Below, piece after piece: positions 35,505 through 46,750 of a stretch of 64,000 nucleotides of DNA. This DNA comes from Ambrosia x helenae (Eukaryota; Streptophyta; Magnoliopsida; Asterales; Asteraceae). The translations under genes were made by a program, and so were the position numbers. Where the stretch lies: NCBI GenBank assembly GCA_030844895.1, contig CM061228.1, positions 31,691,651-31,755,650 on the forward strand. The letters are read 5' to 3'. Numbering within the stretch: position 1 is the first letter of the stretch; each line of letters opens with the position of its first letter. Under the pieces are notes generated by a model. It was given only the letters and a program-made list of their open reading frames with translations, searched no databases and was not told the DNA's origin.

Positions 35505-38185
35505 TGTGACACCCGGCATATTCAGGTTAATACTTTTCATACTTTACATACATACATACGTTTCGTACTCTACATGCATACGTTTCATACATTCCATACA
35601 TACGAGTCTACCTCAACGAAAACATTGAAAACAACTACTTAATATCATACTCGACCGGTCGGTTGAGTCATGTCGATGATTCGGGAATCATCGGGAGTCG
35701 TTACAATCGTCCGAGGGATCATTGGGTGTCGGTCCATAACCATGTCTACAAGGATTGGCGATTTGTAGAATCGCCGGGCTTATTGCACACACGCAAGTCT
35801 TGAGTCCGGGAATTGGTGATCGGGTGCGAACGTGTTAGTTATCGTGCATTACGTACTTATAATCATTATGCAACTTGTCGGTATGTGAAAACGTGTTTAT
35901 ATATGTTAAAATAGGGTTTAACGCGCCAAAAACCCGGATAGACATGCTATAGGCGATTAGGCCACATGGGGTAGCCTAATCGCCAGTACAGGTAGCGAAT
36001 AGAAGAGCCTTAGGGGCGAATAGGGGCTAATCGCTAGTTGCTACTAGCGATTACAACCCTACTCGCCTATAACCACCTCGTACTCGCCTGAACTGCATGT
36101 GACGACTAAAAACGCCTATAAATACCACCCTTATGTTTCAAAACATCATTTGTGAAACCCTAATACACCCCAAAGCCACCCCACACCTTATCCAACCTCT
36201 GCAACACGTTTTTGAGCAAGAAATCACATTTCCAAGCCTTACACCTCCTAATCTCACCATTTCAAGGTGTGTTCTTCATCCCAAACCTTTATAATGATAT
36301 TGTTTTGATCCCTAAAGGTCCAGACCTGATTTATAAACATTTGTGTCTTTGAAAACTCATTAAAATCAGTTTCAAAACAAGCCCAAACATCTATACTTGT
36401 TATATGTGATGTATTCATGCAAGATAGGATTTTTATCGTTTAAACATGATTGTTCTTGTGTTATTATTGTGTTTCTGATCTAAATGAGTTAATATGATGA
36501 TAACCTAGGAGTTTCAAGGTTAATAGATGTGTAATATTGATATTAGGCGTTTTGACCCGTTTGAGTGATTATGGTGGATTGATGATGATATGTTCTGTTT
36601 TGTTGATTGTTTGAGGTTAGGATTTACTCTAGGATGATGCTAGAACAGTAGGATATTGTTGGACAACGTCATTATGTGATGAAATCTGAATATATGCTAT
36701 TTAGGGTAAGTTTTGCATGAGGATGTGATGTTTACATGATAATATTGCTATTTTGGGAAAACACATGCATTCGGGACGGCTAGGGTGATGATAAAGTAGG
36801 GGTTTTTGCTTGAAATAGTTGGGTTAATGTTTTGGGTTGGATATTGGGTGTTTACACATGTTTCGGATCTGATTTGGAGGGTTAAACGCGCAAAAAGGAC
36901 GGAACAGATCAGAACTAGCAAATAGGGGTCCCAATCGCCATTATTACTGGTGATTACAACCCTACTCTCCATTTTGACCCTCCTAATCACTAGTTGACTT
37001 TTCCTAATCACATGTTTGCTTCGTAATCGCGTGTACAGCTGCTATATGTATATTTTAACATAACGAAACACGGATCGACGCCTAGGAACATGATAGGAAC
37101 CCCGTGACATGTCCAATGACTTGGTAACACGTGTTCGGACTTAGTTATACGTTAATTGACTGATATGTTAGACTAGGTGAACTCTTGCATGTATTAAGTG
37201 TTTAATTGCATATGTTGCATGATATCTTGCTTTCGGCTAACACGTGGGATGTCGGGTCACCAATGGGATGTCAGGCCTTGTCTGGTGTGGTCGGTTAAAC
37301 ATTTAAACATCATTTCATATGTACACAGTTGTGGTTTGGACTGTTAGGGACTAATCAACCTACGGGTTGTTAGTCTAACACCTTATACGCTCGTCATGAT
37401 AGGTCACCGGTATTTGGTGTCGCCTATTGAGCAGGTTTACTTGTCTTAGTGTGGGAAGCAGCATCAGGTGAGTTTCACGGCCCCACTTTACGTTTTACAA
37501 TTTGGGGGAGACACATGCTTATACATATTTCATAAATTATCATGTTATACTAGTGTTAAATTCATTTGTGCTATACGATACGTAAAGTCCCGGGGAAACC
37601 ATGAATATGTTGGATAGCATAACGGGGGAAATGTGGATAGATCTATTGGGACTGACAGACCCCACCCATCGGCTGGGAGCCGGGCGGGTGCATATTGTCT
37701 CGGTCATAAGCATAATCGTTTCGGGCAAAATCATATATCGTTGTCTGTAATGGTTTCCGGTCGTAGTAGTATTATTCATGCGTCTAGCTAACGCTATCAT
37801 TTCTAACATAGTGATAACATGATGGCTTTAATTACTTAAACGTTTAATATAAAACCTGTGAATTCACCGGCATTATTTGCTGACGTTTTTAGCATGTTTG
37901 TCTCAGGTCGTTGAGGTAGCAGCTTATCATAGGCGCACGGATTCTCACGGCGTCTAGGATTCATATGCATCTTACTTAGCTTTTTCAGACTTACGTACTT
38001 TTGCATTTTGGTTTGTAATAAAGTTTTACGCTTCCGCAGCGATGGATTATTTATGAAAACTTGATGGTTTGTTTATGTCATTTTTACGTATCATATAGTG
38101 TCGTTTATTGTGACCGTTGACTTAGATCCTGGTTTGTCACCCGCCTCGCGGTAAAACCCTGCACGTGGAATTTGAGGGTGTGACA
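35505..38185 (+). repeat. 3' LTR of element B
   Basis: 2681 bp, closely similar to the 5' LTR. TATA box 36117-36124, AATAAA 38017-38022. It has a short deletion near 36915-36930 relative to the 5' copy, in the AATCGCC motif region. Confidence 0.9.
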
Positions 38186-38674
38186 ATAATGAGCGACAAC
38201 CAGAAAGTCATTTACAAGTGTAAAGAGAGTGTGCTCAGAAATTGTAGCAAGCGAGTCCTGAAAAAGATGTATGCCTTAGGTGTTCCACATCTAAGCCATT
38301 CAACACGGGTGACAAAACTGTTTGATGTGCTGAAGAAAATGTTTAAAAATTGTGAGGTGAGGAGTGTTATCAGCTGGGAATTCGTTGAAGAGAGGTTTGA
38401 GATTGATGTAACTTTTGATGATGGAGAAATTAAAGAATTCCATCCTAAGGAGATCTCTTTCTCAACTGATATGGATTTTCTTAAGAATTTGCCTGGGAAG
38501 CCACTTATAAACCAAACTGGATCAGAGTTTGGTTCAAAACTTGAGTTGATGGTCAAGGCTCAGGTTGAACTGTGGTCAGGTATGGACCCAGAATCAGACT
38601 ACGAAGAGGTAAAAGGGGACATTGATGAGGCAAAATTGGACCAGAGCATATGGAGCTTGTGTATGAGGAGATAA

Positions 38675-39620
38675 CTAGTTTCTCTCCCAAGATAGTTCAC
38701 AAATCCAATAATGTTATGTTTTTTTGGTTGTTTAAGTTCTAAATTCAACCATGATATATAATAGACCTACGAATTTAGTAATATTATGTTTTTGGCATGT
38801 TTTGTGATTTTTTTCAATTAACTTGTATGAATTGTCATAAACACAAAAAAAACCCAAATATATAACAATTTAAATGCAAGTTATGAATTAACCAAAAAGA
38901 GAACAAATGTCATCAGTTTCATAAACAAACAGACGCAACTACTGTTATGAATAAAACACAATTATAATTTATTATGGAAATTATTAAACGCAATTACATA
39001 TCCAACTTACACGCAAGTACAAAATGTTTACAAACATAATCATCTTCTCAAGTTAATTAATTCATTTGTGTTTACATATCTTGTTCAATCTGGTTAAACG
39101 CAATTACATATCCAACAACCAAATATCATCAGTATGATAAAAAAAAATACGCAAAAACATAAAATATTCAAAAGTTAATTATTTACAAACATAATCATCT
39201 TCTCAAGTTAATTATTTCATTTATATTAACATATCTTGTTCATTATGGTTAATCGCAATTACATATCCAAAGACCAAATATCATCAGTATGATAAAAAAA
39301 ACAATACGCAAATACATAAAAAATTCAAACGCAACTTGTAGAAAAAATAAACCAAATATCATAAGTATGATAAAAATCAAATACGCAAATACAAAATATG
39401 AATAAAAAAGCACCTATCATTCGTAATATAAAATTAATAAAACGTAAGTAGAAACCAAATTTACATGTAAGTACAAAAAAACACAGTTTAATAGTCTTCA
39501 ATATATAAAACGTAAATACCATGCATCTTCAAACAGAAATAGTAAAAAAATCAACTATCATTGATGATGGAAATTACTAAAACATAAAACAAAACTATCA
39601 TGTGTTCAAAATCAATTTAA
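38675..39620 (+). repeat. Dispersed ACGCAA motif region, right block
   Basis: No gene seen. About eight ACGCAA motifs (near 38931, 38988, 39012, 39097, 39151, 39306, 39333 and 39387) in the same orientation as the left block, plus repeated wording ACGCAATTACATATCCAA at 38989, 39098 and 39247. It marks the continuation of the sequence interrupted by element B. Confidence 0.5.
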
Positions 39621-39624
39621 AAAC

Positions 39625-39804
39625 ATAATTAACGAGAGTACACATCAAAACATAAAACAACTATCATTCATGATGTAATCTTCATCTACAATCATTGACT
39701 TGACTGTAAAATCAGCTTCTTCCCCCAAATTGTCACTGCAAAATTGTGATAAGTTGTAATCATCATCTACAGAAAGTTGGATTATAACTTCAAACACAAA
39801 AATC
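39625..39804 (-). pseudogene. Possible coding exon, unidentified
   Basis: On the minus strand a pyrimidine-rich tract ending TTTTTTTCAG opens a frame of about 55 codons, acidic (VDDDYNLSQFC and NLGEEADF stretches), ending near 39625. I do not recognise it. It may be a last exon or a captured fragment. Confidence 0.3.
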
Positions 39805-40159
39805 TGAAAAAAATTTGGAGAAAAAAAAAAGAATTAATATAAACTGGTAAAAAAATGATAGAACTGATTAAGACGATTATGATTTGTACGAAAGAACTGA
39901 TTGATCGTGTTAGTCAAATACTCGATAAGAAACTACAAAATGATCACGGTGTTAGGGTTTTGAATTATTTAATTTTTGAAAGTAAAATACAAATTAAAAA
40001 AAATAGGACATAAATGAGAAAAGTCTATAATACCCTAACACGCTGGAAAATTAAATACGAGGTAATCTTGGTAACCGCTTCCACGTGTACGGATCTTATT
40101 GCTACTTACGTTTTGTACGCTATTAAACTTTGTACAGTAATCAGAAACCAAGTTTTCAC

Positions 40160-40368
40160 AAAACCAAAAACGGTTGCATATTTGCGACCGCTCTTATAGT
40201 CACAAAACGTGGGTGGCAAAAAATAACAGCAGTCACAACTTAGTCGCAATAGGGAATTTACGTCGGGTGTTTTTCCGACTACATTTTAAGTCGTAAAACG
40301 GTTGCAAGAGTGCAATTGCGATCGTTTTGCGACCGGAAATGTGGTCGGAAAAACCTAGTTTTCTAGTA
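40160..40368. mobile_element. CACTA-type terminus (right end only)
   Basis: Reading inward on the minus strand from 40368: TACTAGAAAACTAGG followed by repeated TTTTTCCGACCAC, GGTCGCAAAACG and GACTAAGTTGTGAC-like wording in both orientations. CACTA elements begin CACTACAAGAAAA and have such sub-terminal repeats; here the first C is T. The 3-bp flank would be CTG. The partner end is not in the window, or it was destroyed. Confidence 0.5.
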
Positions 40369-41001
40369 CTGAAACACTTATTTGATTATGGATCTACTAC
40401 CAGAAATTCAATATGTAATCTTAGCATTCTTTGATCTCGGATCTACTACCAAGTTCAATGTTAGCGAGAGTAGTCAACGATTTTATGTTTCGATGCGACA
40501 GTGAGATGCTATTTGTAACACGTAGTTTTGTTGGTTAGATAACTGGTTGCATTTTATTCATAAAATTGATTGGATTTCTATTAGTTTGGATACAGCAAAA
40601 TCTATCTATTCGGAAGTACATTCGAGCTAAGAAAAGACCTTGTGTTAGAATTGAAAAATTCTATGTCCATAGGCGGTATCTTTGATATTTTCTTATTTGT
40701 TACCTATGTCTACTATTAGGCAAAAATTTGATGATTCTTTTTTAGTTTTCCCAAATTCTTCCATTTAACTCTAATGGTTTTCATCTTTTACAGACTGTCA
40801 TAAAACGTTTTTTTTTCAATTTTCCCGAACCACTTTTCTACTTTTTAATTTGATCCCCTATACTCTTTATCTTTTATAAATTCTTTATCTATCGTTTTGG
40901 CCTAAATTTTGCGAGTTTACAAGCAGCAAGACGTGTGTATGGTTCAACGTTTTAACGTCTATTTCCTCGTTTAGTAAACCCATTGCAATGTGCGGGTCTA
41001 A
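40369..41001. other. Featureless stretch
   Basis: No open frame with coding character, no structured repeat. A duplicated GGATCTACTACCA occurs at about 40388 and 40440; otherwise I see nothing. Confidence 0.5.
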
Positions 41002-41572
41002 GACTACACGGTGTGGTCATTGCCCTTGAGGGGGGCATGGACCAACATGTGGCATCCAACTCACTTTTGGTGGAATTGCCCTCCAAGACAAAAAAATAAA
41101 ATAAAAAATGCACATGGTGGTGGTGGCATGGACAGTGGACCAGTGGTTGCCAAGTCACGGTTTGGTTTTAATTATTTTTAATTTAAATCAACATTTAACA
41201 TTTAATTTAAACCATTACATTATACAAAAATTAAACACTAAAAATGCATAAAAAACATTTAGATTACTACATATTATATTTTAACCTTATTTGGGCTTTC
41301 ATCTCTTCATACATGTCTTGATCGGGACCATCAAGGTGATCGATTTTCATTGCTACGAATTTCATATCCTTGCGTCGTTCTTTTGCGCCTCTTTCTCCTT
41401 TTTTAAAGCCAATTGTTGTTCAAAAATGGCCTAACGGTTCACCAACTTCTTGTGGTTGTGTTTCGGGTACAAAGTCGGGTGTCAAAACGGTGAACTTAGG
41501 TTGTTGAATGTTGTGAAGTTGATTTTGTGAAGGGCTCCACAGCCCATTTCCACGCTACCACACCGTATAGCC
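41002..41572. mobile_element. PIF/Harbinger non-autonomous derivative
   Basis: Terminal inverted repeats GACTACACGGTGTGGT (41002) and GGCTATACGGTGTGGT (reverse of 41557-41572), flanked by TAA on both sides (40999-41001 and 41573-41575), the target size and type of PIF/Harbinger. Inside, on the minus strand (about 41280-41510), is a fragment resembling the C-terminal part of Harbinger-associated Myb/NAM-C-like proteins (KERRKDMKFVAMKIDHLDGP), with a stop, so it is a deletion derivative. Confidence 0.75.
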
Positions 41573-41731
41573 TAAGTATACTTAGTCCTTTTTTATTCGT
41601 TTTATGTTTCGGGCTAATTTTGTGTGTTCACCCTACAATGGGCATGCGTGATTAAAAGATTTTGCCTTTAGTTTTCGTTCAATTTAAAAGTACCACCACA
41701 GAGTGCGGCTCCAACGCCACCATCTAACAAA

Positions 41732-41850
41732 TTTTTTTTGGAAGGTGGATTTCTATGTTGTGGCAGAGATCATCAAAAGTACCTCTCAGACGAGGATCCC
41801 CTAGCCACTCTACAATGGTCAGACTATGTTGTCTTAACCGGTTCCACGCC
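41732..41850 (-). mobile_element. 5'-truncated SINE copy
   Basis: The reverse complement matches the last roughly 115 bp of the full SINE at 61406-61838, including TGGTCAGACTATGTTGTCTT and the terminal T-run (poly(A) on the minus strand). It is flanked by CACCATCTAACAAAT (41717-41731) and CACCTTCTAACAAAT (about 41850-41864), a 15-bp duplication with one mismatch. Confidence 0.8.
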
Positions 41851-42225
41851 ACCTTCTAACAAATGAACTCGATAAAATGCTTCTAACATTACTTTTTTCA
41901 GGGTTTTACAAACAATAATCAAAATACTATAAATGTCTTCTCAACAACTCTAAAAATTGGTCAAGTCAACATGAGAGCATTGTGATTATACATTAAATAT
42001 TATATTTTGGATAAATATGTTTATAAAAGGCTTCTATCAAAGTAAGCCAAAATTATTACATTTCTAACTTGGTTTAAGACTAATATATTGAACGTTATCA
42101 ACAAGGAAAAAAGTAACAAAGAGTTAAATGCGAACATAAGAACCTAAGGTTGAACTAAATTGAAAGGGAACTTATTATATTTATTTCATTCCTTTTTAAA
42201 CCAAGCTAAAATAGCTACACAATAT

Positions 42226-42672
42226 TCAAATCCAAGGACTCTCATAACTCCAATTTGGATCAGATATAGACAAGTTCTTCTTAGCTACATAAAAACCATC
42301 TGGTTTAACTAACCAATAACAATGCTCTGTACCTAATAGAAACTTATGGCCACAAAATTTGTCTATGTGCTTACTATAGAGTTGCACAGTTTTATGAGTT
42401 GAACCCCTAGTGAACTCACCATAATACCAATGCCCAATTGGACAAAAGTACCAATCAATAAATCCCCCTGGGGACACCAAACAATGGCTACATTTTGGGA
42501 AACTTCCATCTTCTTCACGAATATGAGCTATGATGTCTTCATTGAGGCCATTTATCACGAACATATGCCAATCAGGACTTAGAATGCAATTACTTGATGA
42601 AGAATTAGTTGAATCTGCCCAAGAAAATTTTGAGATTGAGAAGAGAAGGATGATAACTAAGAAGTTAGGCAT
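42226..42672 (-). CDS. S-protein homologue (SPH), plant self-incompatibility S1 family
   Basis: Small secreted Cys-containing protein of 148 residues, intronless, apparently intact. The N-terminus MPNFLVIILLFSISKFSWA is a clear signal peptide with cleavage likely after Ala. The mature part has the family pattern: WHMFVINGL near the start, a central Cys-rich stretch (FPKCSHCLVSPGG, then WYFCPIGHWYYGEF) and, near the end, CYWLVKPDGFYVAKKN. Length matches the usual 120-150 residues. I chose the ATG at 42672 because the signal peptide begins there; an in-frame ATG 14 codons upstream would bury it. The family founder is the poppy pistil S protein; most SPH genes have unknown, often floral or secreted-signal roles. 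It is the only gene here without a visible break. Confidence 0.88.
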   Translation of the reverse strand: MPNFLVIILLFSISKFSWADSTNSSSSNCILSPDWHMFVINGLNEDIIAHIREEDGSFPKCSHCLVSPGGFIDWYFCPIGHWYYGEFTRGSTHKTVQLYSKHIDKFCGHKFLLGTEHCYWLVKPDGFYVAKKNLSISDPNWSYESPWI

Positions 42673-42714
42673 TGTGACAATTTTTTTTTTTGAGAAAAGA
42701 ACTCTTATTCTCAA

Positions 42715-42722
42715 TTTATATA
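42715..42722 (-). promoter_or_regulatory. TATA box of the SPH gene
   Basis: CTATATAAA on the minus strand, about 45 bp before the start codon, giving a short leader. The region beyond 42842 is microsatellite and MITE, so the upstream promoter is only about 120 bp before repeats begin. Confidence 0.45.
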
Positions 42723-42869
42723 GGGTACAATTAAACTCCTTTCATCACATCAATCAAACAAATCTTCAAACCACCTTTAATATTATTACTATAAATAAAA
42801 ATTATGAGCTAAAGGTCAAATCTTATTAAATAAAATGACTACGCATTATATATATATATATATATATAT

Positions 42870-43840
42870 GGTAGGGTTTCTGTAGGAAAATAGTTTTGTG
42901 TAGGAAGTGTTTTCAACTATTAGATTTAAAGATGGATGGTGGAGATTAAAAGATGAGATGGTGTTTAAAATCTAATTAATATATTATAGAATATAAGGAT
43001 ATGATCGTCAATGTGTGTTTTAAATGAGGGTGTCAAGGTCATTTTATATCAATATTTTTAGAAACTGTTTGAATGCTTTCTACATTTATAGTGTCTCCCC
43101 CCTCTCTCTCCTAATTATTATTTTCATTAATATCATTCAAACTCAAACATTTATTTTCACAAAACAAAATCAATTGTGCACATATCTTCAACATTCATTT
43201 TCATCTTAGGTGTAAGAAACACGTAACAGTGTTTTATTTATTATAAAATCGTAACATCAGAAGTGTTTTATATAAGGCTTTTGTTAGTTGATTGTTCTAT
43301 ATGGATAAACATGAGAAGTGTTTAAATGTTTATGTATATTAGGTGTAGTTTATGTTGTGGATTAAAACATTTCAACAGTGTTTTGTTTGTTATAAAACAC
43401 CTCCAGTTATAAAACACTTCCGATGATATTATAAAACACTCCTTATTAATGCATACTAGTTTCTCTTTCATTATAAAACACTCCTGACATTATTATAAAA
43501 CACTCCTGATGTTAACCTTCTGCCATGACTAGATTAATCGAACAAGTGATAGAGATGGGTTATATGTTTGAAGAATCGAACAAGTTTTTGGGTATTGTCG
43601 TATTGAAACTTATTTGATATGAATATCTTATTATTCTTATGAAAAATAATGAATAATTAGTTAATTTAGGATGATTAATCTTCATAAATATCCAGATGTT
43701 AGTTGCTAATTTAGTGAGTTTGTAATAAATAAAAGATGGATAAAAAGTCTATAATGCCCTTCATCTAAAGATTTAATCAGATTTGATCTAATGGTTGAAA
43801 ATACTTCCTACACAAAACAATTTTCCTACCGGATCCTCTA

Positions 43841-43842
<2 letters not shown>
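42870..43842. mobile_element. MITE family M1, copy 2, between TA repeats
   Basis: Inverted relative of 14773-15652. Ends read GGTAGGGTTTCTGTAGGAAA and, reversed, AGGTAGAGGATCCGGTAGGA. Both ends abut (TA)n (42847-42869 and 43843-43879). The interior has many GTGTTTTATAA/TTATAAAACAC motifs in both orientations. Non-coding. Confidence 0.82.

Positions 43843-43879
<37 letters not shown>
43843..43879. repeat. (TA)n microsatellite between two elements
   Basis: Pure TA repeat separating MITE M1 copy 2 from element M2a. Comparable TA arrays at 44292-44320 and 44731-44773 separate the next elements. Confidence 0.9.
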
Positions 43880-43883
<4 letters not shown>

Positions 43884-44286
43884 GAGGGTTATCTTGAGAA
43901 CGTTAAATATTGTGAGAACCGTGAGAACAAGTAAAAAAATCAATCAAAATCAAATTTTTTTAATACAAACCTCAATATAATCAAAATACAACATTAATAA
44001 ATGAATTTTCTTTCCAAATAATTCATCTTTTCTTGCAAAAACACTTTCAAATTAACTTTTTACACATGTGTAAATGAAACAGTTTACACATGTATAAACA
44101 GTAAATTTACACATGTGTAAAAACAAATTATTTTCGTATACGTTTGAATTTTTACGCGTAAATTGTATTTTTGAGATTGTATTTTAGTAATAAAGACAAG
44201 TGTAAAAAAGAAATTTTGAATTTGAATGGTTTTAGATGCCATTCTCACGGTTCGCACGAAATATAGGTGTTCTCAAATTAACTTTC

Positions 44287-44291
<5 letters not shown>
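43880..44291. mobile_element. MITE M2a, MULE-like ends
   Basis: About 410 bp. Ends: AGGGGAGGGTTATCTTGAGA on the left and, reversed, TAGGGGAAAGTTAATTTGAG on the right. GAGAAC recurs three times near the left end with the same spacing as in the big MULE at 47241. Several near-palindromic TTTACACATGTGTAAA motifs inside. Confidence 0.8.
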
Positions 44292-44320
<29 letters not shown>

Positions 44321-44324
<4 letters not shown>

Positions 44325-44727
44325 GAGGGTTATCTTGAGAACGCTAAATATTGTGAGAACCGTGAGAACAAGTAAAAAAATCAATCGAAATCAATTTTTT
44401 TTAATACAAACCTCATTGTAATCAAAATACAACATTAATAAATGAATTTTCTTTCCAAATAATTCATCTTTTCTTGCAAAAACGCTTTCAAATTAACTTT
44501 TTACACATGTGTAAATGAAACAGTTTGCACATGCATAAACAGTAAATTTACACATGGATAAAAACAATTTATTTCCGTATACGTTTGAATTTTTACGCGT
44601 AAATTGTGTTTTTTAGATTGTATTTTAGTAATAAATATTAGTATAAAAAGAAATTTTGAATTTGAATGGTTTTAGATGCCGTTCTCACGATTCGCACGAA
44701 ATATAGGTGTTCTCAAATTAACTTTCC

Positions 44728-44730
<3 letters not shown>
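44321..44730. mobile_element. MITE M2b, second copy of M2 in tandem
   Basis: Same orientation as M2a and roughly 95 percent alike by eye, separated from it only by (TA)n. Either two insertions into one TA tract or a tandem duplication of element plus tract. Confidence 0.8.
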
Positions 44731-44775
<45 letters not shown>

Positions 44776-44796
44776 TAAATTATAAAATGAAAACCT

Positions 44797-45170
44797 TCTT
44801 GAGTTGAGAAAACCTTGGAAACCCATGTAAAAAATTATTATTTTTTTTTGAAAAAAAATAACCAATGTAAAATATATGTTTTTAAGTGTTTTGGGCCAAA
44901 AAAATAAAAAAAAAGCGCCGAAGGGATTTTTTTTTAAAAAAATAAACAAAGCTGCGAAAACACATGTTTACAACAGCTTTACAACAGCAAATAGCTGAAA
45001 ACATATGTAAAAAGCGCAACTTTGTTTATTTTTTTAAAAAAATCCCTTCGGCGCTTTTTATATTTTTTGGCCCAAAATGCTTAAAAACATGTATTTTACA
45101 TTGGTTATTTTTTTCAAAAAAAAATGATTTTTTATATGGGTTTCCAAGTTCTCTCTCAACTCAAGAGAAC
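44797..45170. mobile_element. Foldback (near-perfect palindromic) element
   Basis: Two arms of about 160-170 bp are inverted copies: CCGAAGGGATTTTTTTTTAA and GGGCCAAAAAAAT in the left arm match CCCTTCGGCGC and TTTGGCCCAAAAT in the right, around a short centre near 44965-45000. RNA from it would form a long hairpin. (TA)n lies directly to the left. Confidence 0.75.
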
Positions 45171-45789
45171 CAAGGAACCAATGTGAACAGGTGGCATTTT
45201 TGTAAATATGAAGGTGTCTACAAAAACCCCTCCATCAAAAATAAAAAAATAAATTATATAACCTAAAAAATTAAAAATAAAAAAAGTAAAAACACCAGAA
45301 TGATTATTTTTCATTATTAATTCGAAAAAAAATAAAAAAAAATGGTTGTTGTGACGTCATATGACGTCATCCCTGCTGCACATGTGCATTTCACTATTAA
45401 ATCACACTTTTAAATGAATTGTCAATTACCATACTTATATGATTATTAAATGGACGCAATACAGATATATAAGGGGTCACAAATTCTATTCAATGATCAT
45501 TAAATGGACACAAAGTGAGATATAAAATACACTCCAAAATATACATATGCGCATGCATCATCCTTTAAATACAAAAGTTTTTATACCAATTTGTTTTTAT
45601 CATACAACTACATGTAGTTTCTACCAAACGTATTAACTTAATAAAACAAACGATAACAAAAAAAATATAACCATATTACAAACCAACTATGTTACCACTA
45701 ACCACCTACTTCTAATTATCTCACAATCTCACATCCACCAACAATGTCCCCTTCTATTGCTTATTTATCCCTCCTCATCTTCTTCCCCT

Positions 45790-45885
45790 TGTACTTATCT
45801 TCTTTCAACACTCTTCACACTTCCTTGATACCTCATCTAACATCTCCCTTATTTTTTCATCTGTCACAAATTTATCACATTGTTC
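45790..45885 (-). pseudogene. Unidentified exon b in F1
   Basis: Reads KFVTDEKIREMLDEVSRKCE on the minus strand; F2 has a diverged counterpart near 63040-63150. Helical and charged, no known motif. Confidence 0.35.
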
Positions 45886-46034
45886 GTTTGTTTAAACAAC
45901 TAACAATTAACATTTATTAATTAACATGAAAAATATACATATATGCACATGTGCATATACATATATGCACATGTGCATATACATATATTCACATGTGCAT
46001 ATATACCTAAATTGCTTAAATAAATAATACCAAC

Positions 46035-46163
46035 CTTTTTTAACTTCCTGATCAATGATTATGTCATCATCCTCAATGCATCCTATAGTTTTTTTTTTTT
46101 TTACCTTTTCTCCCTCGATTATAACACAAAAGTTACCTTCTTCGACTTTTAACTCATCTTTAA
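46035..46163 (-). pseudogene. Unidentified exon a in F1
   Basis: Bounded by a plausible acceptor (TATTTGTAG) and donor (AAG|GTTGGT). Encodes KDELKVEEGNFCVIIE followed by a Lys-rich and an acidic DDD stretch; F2 has a relative at about 63253-63379 with a stop. I do not recognise the protein. Confidence 0.4.
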
Positions 46164-46380
46164 CTACAAATAGTAAACAACGCATAAGAAAAAACACAAT
46201 TTCAATCTTAATGCACATGTGCATTAACGTTATTTTTTTCATTACCACATAACATATGCACATGTGGGTTATAATGAATGACCTTAATGATATTAGTATA
46301 AATGCACATGTGAATTAACATTACTTTTATTAGTCGCAACTACGTTATGAACATGTGTATTAACATTCTTAATTCACCTT

Positions 46381-46750
46381 TTTAGCCTCAACTGTCCGAT
46401 AACTTGAAGAATTTGCTACTAAAATTATCACATAAGCATCAACATTGACATTCAACTAACTAACTGGTTGTTTGGGATTGCTTATTACAAACTCTTAAGT
46501 AGTTATTTTCTTTTTCGAAATATGTAACTTCAAACAGTTTACTAAACAGTTTCAAACACCCTCAAAACAGTTCGTTGACTCATGAAAACCTGATAAATAT
46601 TAAAGTTATCTCATGTGTAAATATATTGAAGTTAATAATAATAATAAAACCTGTAGAAGGCCAAGTCGAAGAAGATTCACTGGTTTGTCAAAATAATAAT
46701 AATAATAATAAATAAATAAATAAATAACGAAGATTAGATAACGCATAAAT
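46381..46750. other. Stretch without gene
   Basis: AT-rich, with AATA and AAT microsatellite at 46635-46730. Nothing coding seen. Confidence 0.4.

Larger units (their letters stand above)
23258..38185 (+). mobile_element. Element B: family-1 Ty3 chromovirus, 14.9 kb including element C
   Basis: TGTGACACCC to GGTGTGACA with a perfect 5-bp duplication ATAAT (23253-23257 and 38186-38190). 5' LTR 23258-25962 (2705 bp), 3' LTR 35505-38185 (2681 bp). Domain order gag, protease, RT, RNase H, integrase, chromodomain places it in the Ty3/Metaviridae chromoviruses, most likely the Tekay/Del group given the LTR length. The coding region is broken by stops, frameshifts and the nested element C, so it is not autonomous now. 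Confidence 0.92.
23196..38674 (+). pseudogene. Unidentified 181-codon ORF split by element B
   Basis: ATG at 23196 opens a frame (MADNRTLCTWWYEQRKFN) that is cut after 62 nt by the retrotransposon. Past the second TSD, from 38191, a frame continues in the same phase to TAA at 38674. Counting one copy of the ATAAT duplication, the two pieces total 546 nt. The downstream part is charged and mildly acidic at the end, without transmembrane segments or a motif I recognise. It follows the Ulp1-like gene on the same strand and lies in the same AAACGCAA-rich background, so it probably belonged to the same larger element. It is disrupted by a 14.9-kb insertion; function unknown. Confidence 0.6.
45171..46380 (-). 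mobile_element. Element F1 with unidentified captured exons
   Basis: Starts with GAGAACCAAGGAACC and is homologous to F2 (57895 onward) through about 46360. It carries repeated ATGCACATGTGCAT palindromes (45385, 45954, 45976, 46209, and variants at 46256 and 46302). On the minus strand two exon-like blocks are conserved with F2: 46035-46163 and about 45790-45885. The right terminus is not clear; homology to F2 fades after 46360. Confidence 0.6.

Noticed and set aside
42847..44773. CRISPR-like or satellite array
   Set aside because: The repeated units are TA microsatellites separating distinct transposons, with no spacer regularity, in a plant nuclear context.
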